The translations under genes were made by a program, and so were the position numbers. Positions 7,277-15,222 of a DNA stretch of 40,512 bases are shown in pieces. The DNA is from CAVXFS01 sp049582805 (GTDB taxonomy: Bacteria > Pseudomonadota > Gammaproteobacteria > Burkholderiales > Gallionellaceae). Within the stretch, counting starts at the first letter, position 1, and the number at the start of each line of letters is the position of its first letter. The notes beneath the pieces were generated by a model that had not been told where the DNA came from, searched no databases, and was given only the letters and a program-made list of their open reading frames with translations. Location: NCBI GenBank assembly GCA_049582805.1, contig JBAUUR010000090.1, forward strand, positions 1 to 40,512. The letters run 5' to 3'.

Positions 7277-10200
7277 GTGAGGAACTTCTTATCCATCCAG
7301 AAAGTTTTCAGTTTTTCATTGACCTTTTTTCTTGCTACCTTCCTTGCCTTGCTTGCGGGATGCGGCCCAGGCACTGGCGGCACATCCGGTACCGGTACAA
7401 CTTTAGGTACGGGCACGGTCACGGTCCAGCTCTATGATGCGACAGGCGCCGTAGCGACTTCCGTTTCACCCGGAGCCAATGTAACTGTAAAAGCGACAGT
7501 ACTGGACGGTACCGGCGCAGCCGCTCCCAACACGGTCGTCACATTTTCTGTAACTGATACCAAGCTGGCTACGGTCAACCCAGCCACTGCATTGACTGAT
7601 AGCCAAGGTATCGCACAGGTCACTTTGTCTGCGACCGGCAACGGAGTCGGCGCCACGTCCATTACGGCAAGCGCCACAGTGACAGGCGCCACGGGTCCCG
7701 CTACCGCATCCGGGGTGACGCCGACAGGCCCAGTCACGGCAAGCGGCCAAGCCAGCTTCGCTGTCACAAGCGGCGCGACATCCGGCACGCCATCGCTGAC
7801 CATGCAGCTCACCAATTCAAATGGTGCAGCTATAACACAAATATCTCCCAGTGTTCCGGGCACGGTTGCGGTCACGGTCAAGGACGGTTCAGGCGCGGCG
7901 CTCCCGAATGTTATCGTTACGTTCAGTGTTTTGAACACTTCCCTCGCAGCCATTGTCAACAACTCGAATCAGCCAGTCATAACTGCCTTGACGGGAAGCA
8001 ACGGGGTGGCAACGGTGACACTCACAGCCTTGGCGCCGGGCGCCACCAGTGTGACGGCCACCGCAACGGTGAACGGTACCCCGTTGAATGGCTTGATCAC
8101 TTTTTCCGTTATCACCAATTCGGCGAGCCTGACGCTAAGCTTAACGTCAACGACGGTTGTTGCTGGAGGTCCCACAGTATATGCGATCGCAAACTTCCTC
8201 GATGAAACCGGAAAGCCGAAATCAGGTGTCAACGTGACATTCACCGTCGCCAATCCGGCATTGGCAACGGTTACAGCATCCGCAGCGACTGATATTAGTG
8301 GTAATGCGCAAGCTACCCTGACTGCCATAGGCACGGGCACGACCTCTGTCACGGCCGTTGCCACCGATCCGTCGAGCAACAGTCTGATCACCAGCAATCC
8401 TGTCTCTTTCACGGTCGGCACCCCAATTGCCTCGCTGTCACTTTCTGCCACTCCGACCACGGTCAAGTCCGATAACTCGACTTCGGCTACTGTCACGGTT
8501 ACCGCGTTGAGCGTGGCGAATGCGGCCACGCCCGGCGTCGTCGTGAGTTTGAGTACGAATACCGGTATCCTCAGCGCCAACAGTGTCACCACCGATAACA
8601 CCGGCAAAGCGACTTTCACGTTTTCTTCCGGCACGGCCAGCAAGTCCAACCGCACGGCGACCATCACCGCCAGCGCGGGAGTGACGGCGGCATTGCCGGT
8701 GCAGATCGTGGGGTCTACGCTGACGGTAAATGCGACTGGAGCCAGCGTTCCCGTTGACGGCACGTCTCCGGTGACCATGACGTTTTCCGCCAAGGATGCA
8801 GGCGGCAACCCGATTTCGGGCGCCGCGGTAACCCTGACCAAACCGGCTGGGGTAACCCTGACGCCGTCCTCCGGCACGACCGATGCAAATGGACAACTGG
8901 TCGTCAGCGTGACCGGCGGGGCTGGATTTACCTGCTTGTCAAATTGTGTGGTGACCGCGAGCGCGGTTGGGGCGACGGCGTCAGCGCCGATTACCGTTAC
9001 AACGGTTTCCGCCACCTTTGGCATTAGCCAAACTATACTCAACGGTGGTACACCAATCACAAGCCCGACAGGTGTCGCCATGCAAATCGGCGACTCGCTG
9101 GTGGTGCTGGTCACCGCTCCTGCTCCCACAACCAGTGTGACATTCGCCACCACCATGGGGAGCTGGAATGGCTTGGGTACGACGTTGTCAGTGTCTGTCG
9201 ACAACGGAGTAATACACTCAACCTGTGGCACCATAACAACTATCGCCGGACAAGCCTGCGCGACCCTGACCACTGCCACCGCCGGCTTGGCCAATGTCCA
9301 GGTGTTCGATACTGCCAACCCGACCACCAGCGACTCGCTCACCGTATCGATGACAGCGACGACGCCATACAAGATCACGCTGCAAGCCTCACCCAGCGTG
9401 GTGAGCAAATGCGTAGGTACGACATGCTCATATGCGACCCTGATCGCTACCGTTACGGACGTTAATAACCTGCCGGTTGGCAATGCCCAGGTGGTATTCT
9501 CGATAGTTAACCCAACGGGCGGGGGTGAGAGCGTATCGCCTGTGGTGCAACCCACAGCCGCGGTAGCAACATCCACTCTTGCATTGGGTCAGGCGCGCAC
9601 GCAATTCACCGCCGGTTCGTTGTCTTCAACCGGCGTCCACATTCGCGCCCAGGTGCTGGGTTATCCGCTCGTGGTCACCAATACCTCGCCTTCGGGCAGC
9701 GATGCGACCATCGTCATTGGCGGCGCGGCGGCATCCATGGCTTTCGGCCAGGCGACCTCGGTGGGGGTGACGCCGGATGGAACTGCCTATACGCTGAACA
9801 TGACGGTTCTGGTGACGGATTCCAACGGCAGTCCAGTGCCGGCGGGAACCGTGGTCAATCTCAACGCCTGGCCGATTGCATGGAGCACCGGTCAAAGCTG
9901 TATCGTTGATGCGGACAATGGATCATCGAAGGGAACTTTCGACAATGAGGATGCCAACGAGAACCTGTTCCTGGATCCGGGAGAAGATGGCGGTCCGGGG
10001 GTTACTACTATTACCAACCCGTCGCCACCACCACCGAACTTGCAGGTGCCGGCAAGAATCTACTATTACACTGGGAACCAGGCGACAGCACCGGGGACCC
10101 AGGACGGGCAGCTTACCCCGCCGAGTGCGGCCGCGGGATCGGTGCCGGGAACCATTACCACCGATGCGAACTTGCCATCAGGGGCTCAACCCACCGGGTT

Positions 10201-10378
10201 GGCGGCGTTCACGCTGACCTATCCGAAGACCAGCGCGATCTGGACGGTGACCCGGATACGGGCCCAAACGCTGGTGTCGGGTTCGGCAGCGGTCAGTCAG
10301 GTTATTTTCCCCTTGCCCGCGCTCCTGTCAGATGTTGCACCTATCTGCAAGTTGGGTAATTCGCCCTATATTTACTAG
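7277..10378 (+). CDS. Large Ig-like (Big_1/invasin-type) repeat lipoprotein
   Basis: A 1033-residue predicted surface lipoprotein. The signal peptide ends in a good lipobox, LLAGC, with the lipid cysteine at residue 29, followed by a Gly/Thr-rich linker. The body is a chain of roughly 100-residue beta-sandwich repeats with the bacterial Ig-like signature: NVTVKATVLDGTGAAAPNTVV, ANGQLVVSVTGG, GVATVTLTALAPGATSVTAT and GNAQATLTAIGTGTTSVTAV. I count at least six before the less regular C-terminal third. Such proteins act as adhesins or surface scaffolds. The GTG at 7277 follows AAGGGGG; an upstream TTG at 7244 has no such site. No C-terminal membrane anchor is visible. It is monocistronic, with a strong terminator 25 bp after the stop. 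The ligand is unknown. Confidence 0.85.
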   Translation: MRNFLSIQKVFSFSLTFFLATFLALLAGCGPGTGGTSGTGTTLGTGTVTVQLYDATGAVATSVSPGANVTVKATVLDGTGAAAPNTVVTFSVTDTKLATVNPATALTDSQGIAQVTLSATGNGVGATSITASATVTGATGPATASGVTPTGPVTASGQASFAVTSGATSGTPSLTMQLTNSNGAAITQISPSVPGTVAVTVKDGSGAALPNVIVTFSVLNTSLAAIVNNSNQPVITALTGSNGVATVTLTALAPGATSVTATATVNGTPLNGLITFSVITNSASLTLSLTSTTVVAGGPTVYAIANFLDETGKPKSGVNVTFTVANPALATVTASAATDISGNAQATLTAIGTGTTSVTAVATDPSSNSLITSNPVSFTVGTPIASLSLSATPTTVKSDNSTSATVTVTALSVANAATPGVVVSLSTNTGILSANSVTTDNTGKATFTFSSGTASKSNRTATITASAGVTAALPVQIVGSTLTVNATGASVPVDGTSPVTMTFSAKDAGGNPISGAAVTLTKPAGVTLTPSSGTTDANGQLVVSVTGGAGFTCLSNCVVTASAVGATASAPITVTTVSATFGISQTILNGGTPITSPTGVAMQIGDSLVVLVTAPAPTTSVTFATTMGSWNGLGTTLSVSVDNGVIHSTCGTITTIAGQACATLTTATAGLANVQVFDTANPTTSDSLTVSMTATTPYKITLQASPSVVSKCVGTTCSYATLIATVTDVNNLPVGNAQVVFSIVNPTGGGESVSPVVQPTAAVATSTLALGQARTQFTAGSLSSTGVHIRAQVLGYPLVVTNTSPSGSDATIVIGGAAASMAFGQATSVGVTPDGTAYTLNMTVLVTDSNGSPVPAGTVVNLNAWPIAWSTGQSCIVDADNGSSKGTFDNEDANENLFLDPGEDGGPGVTTITNPSPPPPNLQVPARIYYYTGNQATAPGTQDGQLTPPSAAAGSVPGTITTDANLPSGAQPTGLAAFTLTYPKTSAIWTVTRIRAQTLVSGSAAVSQVIFPLPALLSDVAPICKLGNSPYIY

Positions 10379-10403
10379 CGGTTGATTCAGCCCGCTCGAT
10401 CTC

Positions 10404-10437
10404 CGCCCCGGCCTGAATCGCGCCGGGGCGTTTTTTT
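10404..10437 (+). terminator. Rho-independent terminator of the Ig-like lipoprotein gene
   Basis: Perfect 9-bp GC stem (cgccccggc at 10404-10412 and gccggggcg at 10422-10430), a 9-base loop and a run of seven T residues directly after the stem. Confidence 0.92.
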
Positions 10438-10504
10438 GTACTGCTGGCCGGTTATCCCATTCGGTCGGGTTGCAACCTACAATACAACCCCCTGTTGCAG
10501 ATAT

Positions 10505-10516
10505 ATCAATATTGAT
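10505..10516. promoter_or_regulatory. Palindrome upstream of hicA, candidate HicB operator
   Basis: The perfect 12-bp palindrome atcaatattgat lies 14 bp before the hicA start. It sits exactly between a TTGCAG (10495-10500) and a TATCAT (10518-10523) separated by 17 bp, and also just downstream of a TACAAT at 10478-10483. HicB antitoxins commonly repress their own operon through their C-terminal DNA-binding domain. The palindrome is seen; its role as the HicB site is inferred. If the second promoter is used, the transcript would begin at about the hicA start codon. Confidence 0.5.
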
Positions 10517-10529
10517 TTATCATGGCAGC

Positions 10530-10715
10530 ATGAACGGAAACGAAATCATCAGGCGGCCAAAGGCCGAGGGTTGGCGTGTCAAACGGATTCGCGGCAGCCA
10601 CCACATGATGGAAAAGGAAGGCCGGGTCATTCCGGTTCCCGTTCACGGTACCGCCGATATCGGTAAAGGATTATTGGCAGACATTGAGAGACAAACCGGC
10701 ATAAAACTGAAGTAA
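10530..10715 (+). CDS. hicA: HicA family toxin (mRNA interferase)
   Basis: A 61-residue HicA: a small double-stranded-RNA-binding-fold RNase that cleaves mRNA and halts growth when its antitoxin is lost. It shows IIRRPKAEGWRVKRIRGSHH, with the catalytic histidine at residue 24 in GSHH, then VIPVPVHGTADIGKG and a C-terminal IERQTGIKLK. The length is standard. The start at 10530 is chosen because the family begins MN/MK-G-x-E-I/L-I; the longer frame to 10470 runs through the promoter region. The antitoxin gene starts 9 bp after the stop. A proline at residue 10, in the first helix, is slightly unusual. Confidence 0.88.
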   Translation: MNGNEIIRRPKAEGWRVKRIRGSHHMMEKEGRVIPVPVHGTADIGKGLLADIERQTGIKLK

Positions 10716-10724
10716 GGAACCCCC

Positions 10725-11141
10725 ATGAACATCCGCTATCCCGCAATCTTTGAGCCGCAAAAACCGTCGGGGTTTTTTGTGCGTTTTGTAGACATCCCCG
10801 AGGCCATTACCCAAGGTGAAACCCTGGATGAGTGCGAATTCAACGGCGCGGAAGTGCTTTCTCTTATCCTCGAAGAATATATCGAGTCAGGCCGGGAAAT
10901 TCCTCTGCCCAGGCAGCGTGTCAAGGGGGCGCATTACCTTGCACCGGATGCCAGGGTGCAAGCGGCGCTGTTGGTGCGGCTCGCGCGCGGCGAGCGATCA
11001 CTGGCGGAAGTGGCGCGCGCGTTGGAAACCTCGTGGCCTTCCGCCAAAAGACTGGAGGATCCGCGGCACTACCCAACCTTGAAGCAACTCGAGAAAGCCG
11101 CCGCCGCGTTGGGCAAGAAATTGGTGTTGTCGTTTGAGTGA
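10725..11141 (+). CDS. hicB: HicB family antitoxin
   Basis: A 138-residue antitoxin that binds HicA and probably represses the pair. The N-terminal half is the HicB partial RNase-H fold (YPAIFEPQKPSGFFVRFVDIP, EAITQGETLDECEFNGAEVL). The C-terminal half, from about residue 80, is helical (VRLARGERSLAEVARALE, LKQLEKAAAALGKKL) and resembles a helix-turn-helix DNA-binding domain. A GGAACC-type ribosome site precedes the ATG. The order toxin then antitoxin, with a 9-bp gap, is the usual one for hicAB. Confidence 0.88.
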   Translation: MNIRYPAIFEPQKPSGFFVRFVDIPEAITQGETLDECEFNGAEVLSLILEEYIESGREIPLPRQRVKGAHYLAPDARVQAALLVRLARGERSLAEVARALETSWPSAKRLEDPRHYPTLKQLEKAAAALGKKLVLSFE

Positions 11142-11160
11142 TTGCAGTAGGAAGCGTTAG

Positions 11161-11535
11161 CTACAGATGACAATGAACGCTTTTTATTTTAGCGTCCACA
11201 AAGTAATCCTTGATGATACCCGTGTCCATTTCCACGTCACCCACAGCCGCCCCGTTCTTGTTGGTAAACAAGCCTATCGGTGACGCCTGAACGAGTTTGG
11301 CTTTGACCTCTCCCGCGTTGACGGGCAGCCTGGCTCTGACCTCCGCTTCAAGATCGCAGAATAATCGCCCGGTCCTGCGATTGGGGTCGTAGCCGGTGAC
11401 CTGGAACGGGATTCTGATATAGCAATAGGTCACGCAATAATTCTCCGGCGTCCCCATTATGACTGCGGGGGCGGCCCCAGCCAGGCCCGCGTTTGCCAAT
11501 AACATCAAAGCCAGCAATACCCTCGATTTATTCAT
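11161..11535 (-). CDS. Small secreted cysteine-containing protein, unknown
   Basis: A 124-residue protein I do not recognise. Residues 1-22 form a typical signal peptide (KSRVLLALMLLANAGLAGA) with likely cleavage after AGA. The mature part of about 100 residues has four cysteines (YCVTYCYIRIP, LFCDLE, SVHCHL), which could form two disulfides in the periplasm. It converges on hicB, with 19 bp between the stop codons. Codon use looks like that of the neighbours. The frame is convincing because of the signal peptide; the function is unknown. Confidence 0.65.
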   Translation of the reverse strand: MNKSRVLLALMLLANAGLAGAAPAVIMGTPENYCVTYCYIRIPFQVTGYDPNRRTGRLFCDLEAEVRARLPVNAGEVKAKLVQASPIGLFTNKNGAAVGDVEMDTGIIKDYFVDAKIKSVHCHL

Positions 11536-11706
11536 ATCGTACTTACCATAAAGTCATAAAACCGGATCGGGTCGAAATGATTCTGCAGGAAAGCATTTTA
11601 CCTTGAACCGGTATTCGAGCGAGAAGCAACTGCCGGGCTCAGGATAAATCCATGGCGGGGGATTTTCAACTTTGCTCATAAGTCAGCAAATAAGGAGACA
11701 CACCGC

Positions 11707-11735
11707 ATCGTTCCCACGCGGGGCATGGGAACGAT
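11707..11735. repeat. Intergenic palindromic repeat
   Basis: Perfect 10-bp arms (atcgttccca at 11707-11716 and tgggaacgat at 11726-11735) with a GC-rich 9-base loop. It lies in the 300-bp gap between the small secreted protein gene and pgeF. It is of the kind seen as dispersed repeats in many proteobacteria. The rest of the gap up to this point holds no gene I can see. Confidence 0.65.
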
Positions 11736-11766
11736 GAGAGGAAACGTCAATAGAAAAAGTTGATGC

Positions 11767-11801
11767 ATTCGTTAGGTGCGAATAAATTCGCACCTACGAA
11801 T
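11767..11801. repeat. Near-perfect palindromic repeat
   Basis: Core arms taggtgcgaat (11773-11783) and attcgcaccta (11786-11796) pair perfectly around two bases. The pairing extends outward by five more bases (attcg and cgaat) with one unpaired t on the left. It is directly followed by the 25-bp repeat at 11822. It could form a long hairpin downstream of pgeF, but has no T-run. Confidence 0.65.
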
Positions 11802-11821
11802 CCAGCGCAACGTCATGAATC

Positions 11822-11846
11822 GTAGATTTATGCCGCTATGTATATT
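11822..11846. repeat. 25-bp repeat, copy 2 (overlaps the 3' end of pgeF)
   Basis: Matches 105-129 with a single mismatch. The last codons and the stop of pgeF, read on the minus strand, lie inside it, so the element forms the end of that gene. A palindrome precedes it here and follows it in copy 1, which suggests a composite mobile or repetitive element. Confidence 0.55.
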
Positions 11847-12576
11847 CCATCCAGATAAACGTTCCCATCCTTCCGGTGTTTCCATCGCGCCGGAAAGAAA
11901 AGAAACGCGCGCTGTCGGTGAAAGTACACCAGTTTCCGCCGTAAATCTGTGCCACACCCTGCGCGTTCAGGCGCAAACGCGCAAGTTGATAAATATCGGC
12001 CAGCCACTTGCCGGGAATTTTCGCTGCGAATGCGGCGGCCGCCAGAGGCTGTCCGGCGATGAACGCCGAACGCACATCGTCACCCACTTCAAATGCCTGC
12101 GGGCCGATAGCGGGACCCAGCCAGGCCATCAGATTCTGCGGCGCGACGTTCATCGACTGCACGGCCTGTTCCAGGATGCCAGCGCACAGGCCGCGCCATC
12201 CTGCATGCACAGCACAGACCACGCTGCCGCGTTCGTCGCATAGCAGCACGGGCAAGCAATCCGCCGTCATCACCACGCATACCGCACCTGCCCGGCTGGC
12301 GCTACAGGCATCCGCCTGTGGTAAACATCCGGCCATGCCCGCGTTCGCCACGGCCATGCCATGCACCTGGTTAAGCCAAACGGGTTCGCTCGGGAGCAGC
12401 GGGGATAGCAACTGGCGATTGTGCGCCACGGCCAGCGGAGCATCGCCTACATGACTGCCGAGATTGAGGCTGGAATAAGGGGCGATGCTCACCCCGCCGT
12501 TGCGCGTGGTTTGCAGCGCCTTCACATTTTTTGGCGCAGGCCAATCCGGAATGATGCAATTATCGATCAGCGCCAC
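11836..12576 (-). CDS. pgeF: Purine nucleoside phosphorylase / polyphenol-oxidase family protein (YfiH/PgeF)
   Basis: A 246-residue member of the YfiH/LACC1 family. Members phosphorolyse purine nucleosides and have been linked to correct peptidoglycan editing. The metal-binding residues are present: His in NQVHG, Cys in VMTADCLPVLL and His in VCAVHAGWRGL, along with AWLGPAIGPQAFEVGDDV. The GTG at 12576 is chosen because AGGGGAGGG lies a few bases before it and the product begins as the family does; the longer frame to 12672 would lie entirely inside rluD. It overlaps the end of rluD by 17 bp, so the two are co-transcribed. Its stop falls within a repeat (11822-11846), so the last residues may be non-standard. 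Confidence 0.88.
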   Translation of the reverse strand: MALIDNCIIPDWPAPKNVKALQTTRNGGVSIAPYSSLNLGSHVGDAPLAVAHNRQLLSPLLPSEPVWLNQVHGMAVANAGMAGCLPQADACSASRAGAVCVVMTADCLPVLLCDERGSVVCAVHAGWRGLCAGILEQAVQSMNVAPQNLMAWLGPAIGPQAFEVGDDVRSAFIAGQPLAAAAFAAKIPGKWLADIYQLARLRLNAQGVAQIYGGNWCTFTDSARFFSFRRDGNTGRMGTFIWMEYT

Positions 12577-13537
12577 TCGCCCTCCCCTGCTGCGTTTCCG
12601 CAAGCGGGTGCGTGGACAGGGCTGCGCGTATGTGTTGCAGCAGATTTGCCATATCGTCAGGCAGCGGCGCACGCCATTCCATCCACGCTCCCGTTACCGG
12701 ATGTTCAATCCCCAGACAGGCAGCATGCAGCGCCTGGCGCGGAAAGCCGGACAGGAGCGCGCGCAATTGCGGCGCGCCTTTATGCGGATTCCTGAGATAG
12801 GCACGGTCGCCGACCAGGGGATGCTGAATCGAAGCAAGGTGTACGCGTATCTGATGGGTTCGTCCGGTTTCCAGCTTGCAGCGCAGCAGCGTGCAGCCGG
12901 GAAATCGCTCTTCAACAAAGTAGTGCGTGACGGCGTGTTTCCCATGCTCGACCACCGCCATCCGGGTGCGCTGCGTAAGATGACGACCGATGGGGGCGTC
13001 GACCCGGCCATCGTGCTTTATCTCGCCGTAAGCCAGCGCAAAATACTCCCGATTTACGCTGCGTGCCTGTAGCTGGCGCACCAGCGCAGTCTGGGCGGTC
13101 AGGGTTTTTGCCACGACCAGCAGGCCGCTGGTGTCCTTGTCCAGGCGGTGCACGATACCGGCTCGCGGCACTTCTGCCAGTTGCGGCGCGTGATGCAACA
13201 GCGCATTCAGCAAGGTGCCTTCCCAGTTGCCGCTACCGGGATGCACCACCAGTCCGGCTAGCTTGTTGATGACGAGGATGCTGTCGTCCTCGTAGATGAC
13301 GTCGAGGGCAATATTCTCGGCACGATAGGGCTGTTCGGCAGGATGTGCGACAGGGGTGACGTCGATGAGTTCACCGCCCCAGACTTTCTGTTTGGGTGTG
13401 GCAGCGGCGCCGCTCACCCTGACCACGCCTCGTGTGATCCAGTCCTGCAGGCGGCTGCGGGAATATTCTGGCAATAATTTCGCCAGCACCTGATCCAGGC
13501 GCAGACCCGCCAGTTCGCGCGGTACGATGATTGTCAT
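12560..13537 (-). CDS. rluD: 23S rRNA pseudouridine(1911/1915/1917) synthase RluD
   Basis: A 325-residue pseudouridine synthase acting on helix 69 of 23S rRNA. The N-terminal S4 domain (GLRLDQVLAKLLPEYSRSRL) is followed by the catalytic domain with HRLDKDTSGLLVVAK, where Asp is the nucleophile, and LETGRTHQIRVHL. The start is a choice. The frame is open to an ATG at 13618 whose bases overlap the bamD start codon. I prefer the internal ATG at 13537 (MTIIVPREL) because it matches the E. coli length of about 326 residues and leaves room for the bamD promoter. It heads an operon with pgeF, which starts inside its 3' end. Confidence 0.92.
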   Translation of the reverse strand: MTIIVPRELAGLRLDQVLAKLLPEYSRSRLQDWITRGVVRVSGAAATPKQKVWGGELIDVTPVAHPAEQPYRAENIALDVIYEDDSILVINKLAGLVVHPGSGNWEGTLLNALLHHAPQLAEVPRAGIVHRLDKDTSGLLVVAKTLTAQTALVRQLQARSVNREYFALAYGEIKHDGRVDAPIGRHLTQRTRMAVVEHGKHAVTHYFVEERFPGCTLLRCKLETGRTHQIRVHLASIQHPLVGDRAYLRNPHKGAPQLRALLSGFPRQALHAACLGIEHPVTGAWMEWRAPLPDDMANLLQHIRAALSTHPLAETQQGRASGADR

Positions 13538-13581
13538 CCGGGTGAGGGCGAGCGGGTTTACGGCATCAGGGTGTCCGATTT

Positions 13582-13590
13582 TGCTATAAT
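13582..13590 (+). promoter_or_regulatory. Extended -10 promoter for bamD
   Basis: tgctataat is a perfect extended -10 element (TGnTATAAT), with the hexamer at 13585-13590. The predicted start of transcription is near 13597, giving a leader of about 20 bases before bamD. No good -35 lies at the right distance, as is usual for extended -10 promoters. It lies inside the longer reading frame of rluD. Confidence 0.7.
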
Positions 13591-13616
13591 TATCGGATAT
13601 TTCTTCGGGTTCAACC

Positions 13617-14420
13617 ATGCGTCATAGTTTAGCCTTATTTCTGCTGATTACGCTAACCGCTTGCGGACTCCTTTCGTCGCCGGAAGAAAAAACGGATGCG
13701 AACACGGCCTCTGTCGAGAAGCTTTATGCGGATGCCAATGACGAGATGGAGGGGCACAATTATGACAAGGCGGTCACGGCCTTTGAGACATTGCAATCGC
13801 ATTATCCATACGGTCGCTATGCGCAGCAGGCGCAGCTCGAGATCGCCTATGCCTACTTCAAGCAGCAAGAGCCGGAATCGGCGCTTGCCGCCGCGGATCG
13901 ATTCATCAAGCAATACCCCAATAACCCGCATGTGGATTACGCCTATTACCTTAAGGGACTGGTCAATTTCAACGAAGACCTGGGCCTGCTGGGTGGGCTA
14001 GTGAAACAAGACCTGTCAGACCGGGATCCCAAGGCAGCCCGTGAATCCTTCGATTCGTTCAGGGAGTTGGTGACACGCTTTCCGAGTAGTCAATATGCGC
14101 CTGATTCCAGGCTGCGCATGCAATATCTGGTGGATACCCTGGCGCGCTATGAAATTCATGTGGCAGATTTCTATTTGCGCCGGGGCGCTTATGTCGCTGC
14201 CTTGAACCGCGCCAAGGACGTGCTTGTTGATTATCCAAGGACGCAGGCAACGCGCGACGCCTTGCAGGTCATGGTGCAGGCTTACAATGCGATGGGCATG
14301 AATGACCTGCGCGACGATGCGCAACGCGTGCTGAACGCCAACTCATCCAGGGGAGATGCCAGGCCGGTAGCCGGAGGTTCCATAAAGGAAGGGCGGCGCT
14401 GGTGGCAGTTCTGGAAATGA
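13617..14420 (+). CDS. bamD: Outer membrane protein assembly factor BamD
   Basis: A 267-residue lipoprotein of the BAM complex, which inserts beta-barrel proteins into the outer membrane. The signal peptide has the lipobox LTAC with the lipid cysteine at residue 16. The mature part is made of TPR helices: LYADANDEMEGHNYDKAVTA, YPYGRYAQQAQLEIAYAYFK, YPNNPHVDYAYYLKGL, RFPSSQYAPDSRLRMQYL and DYPRTQATRDALQVMVQAY. It ends with the typical WWQFWK. It is transcribed divergently from rluD and its stop overlaps the next start (ATGA), so the NUDIX gene is translationally coupled to it. Confidence 0.94.
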   Translation: MRHSLALFLLITLTACGLLSSPEEKTDANTASVEKLYADANDEMEGHNYDKAVTAFETLQSHYPYGRYAQQAQLEIAYAYFKQQEPESALAAADRFIKQYPNNPHVDYAYYLKGLVNFNEDLGLLGGLVKQDLSDRDPKAARESFDSFRELVTRFPSSQYAPDSRLRMQYLVDTLARYEIHVADFYLRRGAYVAALNRAKDVLVDYPRTQATRDALQVMVQAYNAMGMNDLRDDAQRVLNANSSRGDARPVAGGSIKEGRRWWQFWK

Positions 14421-14959
14421 AATTCTGCAGCGAATGCGGGGCGCCGGTCGAATGGAAACAACCCGCAGACGATACACGCCCGCGCTATGTATGCACCATT
14501 TGCACCACCATCCACTACCAGAATCCCAAGCTGGTAATCGGTGCCATTCCCGAGTGGGAGGATGGCCGCATTCTGCTGTGCCGCCGTGCAATAGAGCCGC
14601 GCCTGGGGTTTTGGACCTTGCCGGCGGGTTTCATGGAAAACGGCGAAACGACGGCTGAGGCAGCCGCCCGTGAAACGCTGGAAGAGGCTAATGCCCGAAT
14701 CATGGTTGGCGAGCTTTATTCTATGTATAACCTGCCCTATATCAACCAGGTGCACTTGCTGTTTCGCGCAACATTGCTTGACCTGGATTTTTTCCCGGGC
14801 CAGGAAAGCCTGGCGGTTGAATTGGTTGAAGAGCGCGACATTCCGTGGGATGAACTGGCTTTTCGTCCGGTCTCCTTTACCTTGCGCCATTACTTTGCCG
14901 ACCGCAAGGCAAACCACTTCCAATTCCATGCCGGCAACCTGACGGCGCCCATGCGCTGA
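14417..14959 (+). CDS. NUDIX hydrolase with N-terminal zinc ribbon
   Basis: A 180-residue nucleotide-diphosphate hydrolase. Residues 1-35 hold a zinc ribbon (CSECGAPV and CTICTTIHY). The NUDIX box is complete: GFMENGETTAEAAARETLEE fits G-x5-E-x7-RE-x2-EE. The arrangement resembles the NudC-like / ADP-ribose pyrophosphatase group that hydrolyses NADH or related compounds, but the substrate is not certain. The ATG at 14417 shares bases with the bamD stop. The 263 bp after it contain no gene I can support. Confidence 0.88.
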   Translation: MKFCSECGAPVEWKQPADDTRPRYVCTICTTIHYQNPKLVIGAIPEWEDGRILLCRRAIEPRLGFWTLPAGFMENGETTAEAAARETLEEANARIMVGELYSMYNLPYINQVHLLFRATLLDLDFFPGQESLAVELVEERDIPWDELAFRPVSFTLRHYFADRKANHFQFHAGNLTAPMR

Positions 14960-15222
14960 TTGATGCGGCAATCAAGCATGCAACAGTGCAAGTCTCGTGA
15001 TTGCAATCTGACAGGCGATTTTCAAGCGGTTGCAGGCTATGCGGCGCAGGTGTTTCGAAGATCGCCAGCAACAGAAACAACGCCATGATGAGGGGTTAAA
15101 GGATTCGCAAGCAAGAAGTTTCATGAAAGCATGCTCATTGCTGTCGTATTTTATAAACAAGCATATATCCGGCCATTTTTATTCCACTTATAATCATTGC
15201 AGTTCAATCCAGTTCATGACCG

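Noticed and set aside
7969..9576. Minus-strand open frame of 535 codons opposite the Ig-like gene
   Set aside because: It mirrors the Val/Thr/Ala repeats of the plus-strand gene, and no signal peptide or start site supports it.
11700..11850. Possible short CRISPR-like array
   Set aside because: The palindromes here differ from each other and are not evenly spaced; they are dispersed intergenic repeats.
12485..13072. Plus-strand frame of 195 codons opposite pgeF/rluD
   Set aside because: Antisense to two well-supported genes and without a ribosome site or known motif.
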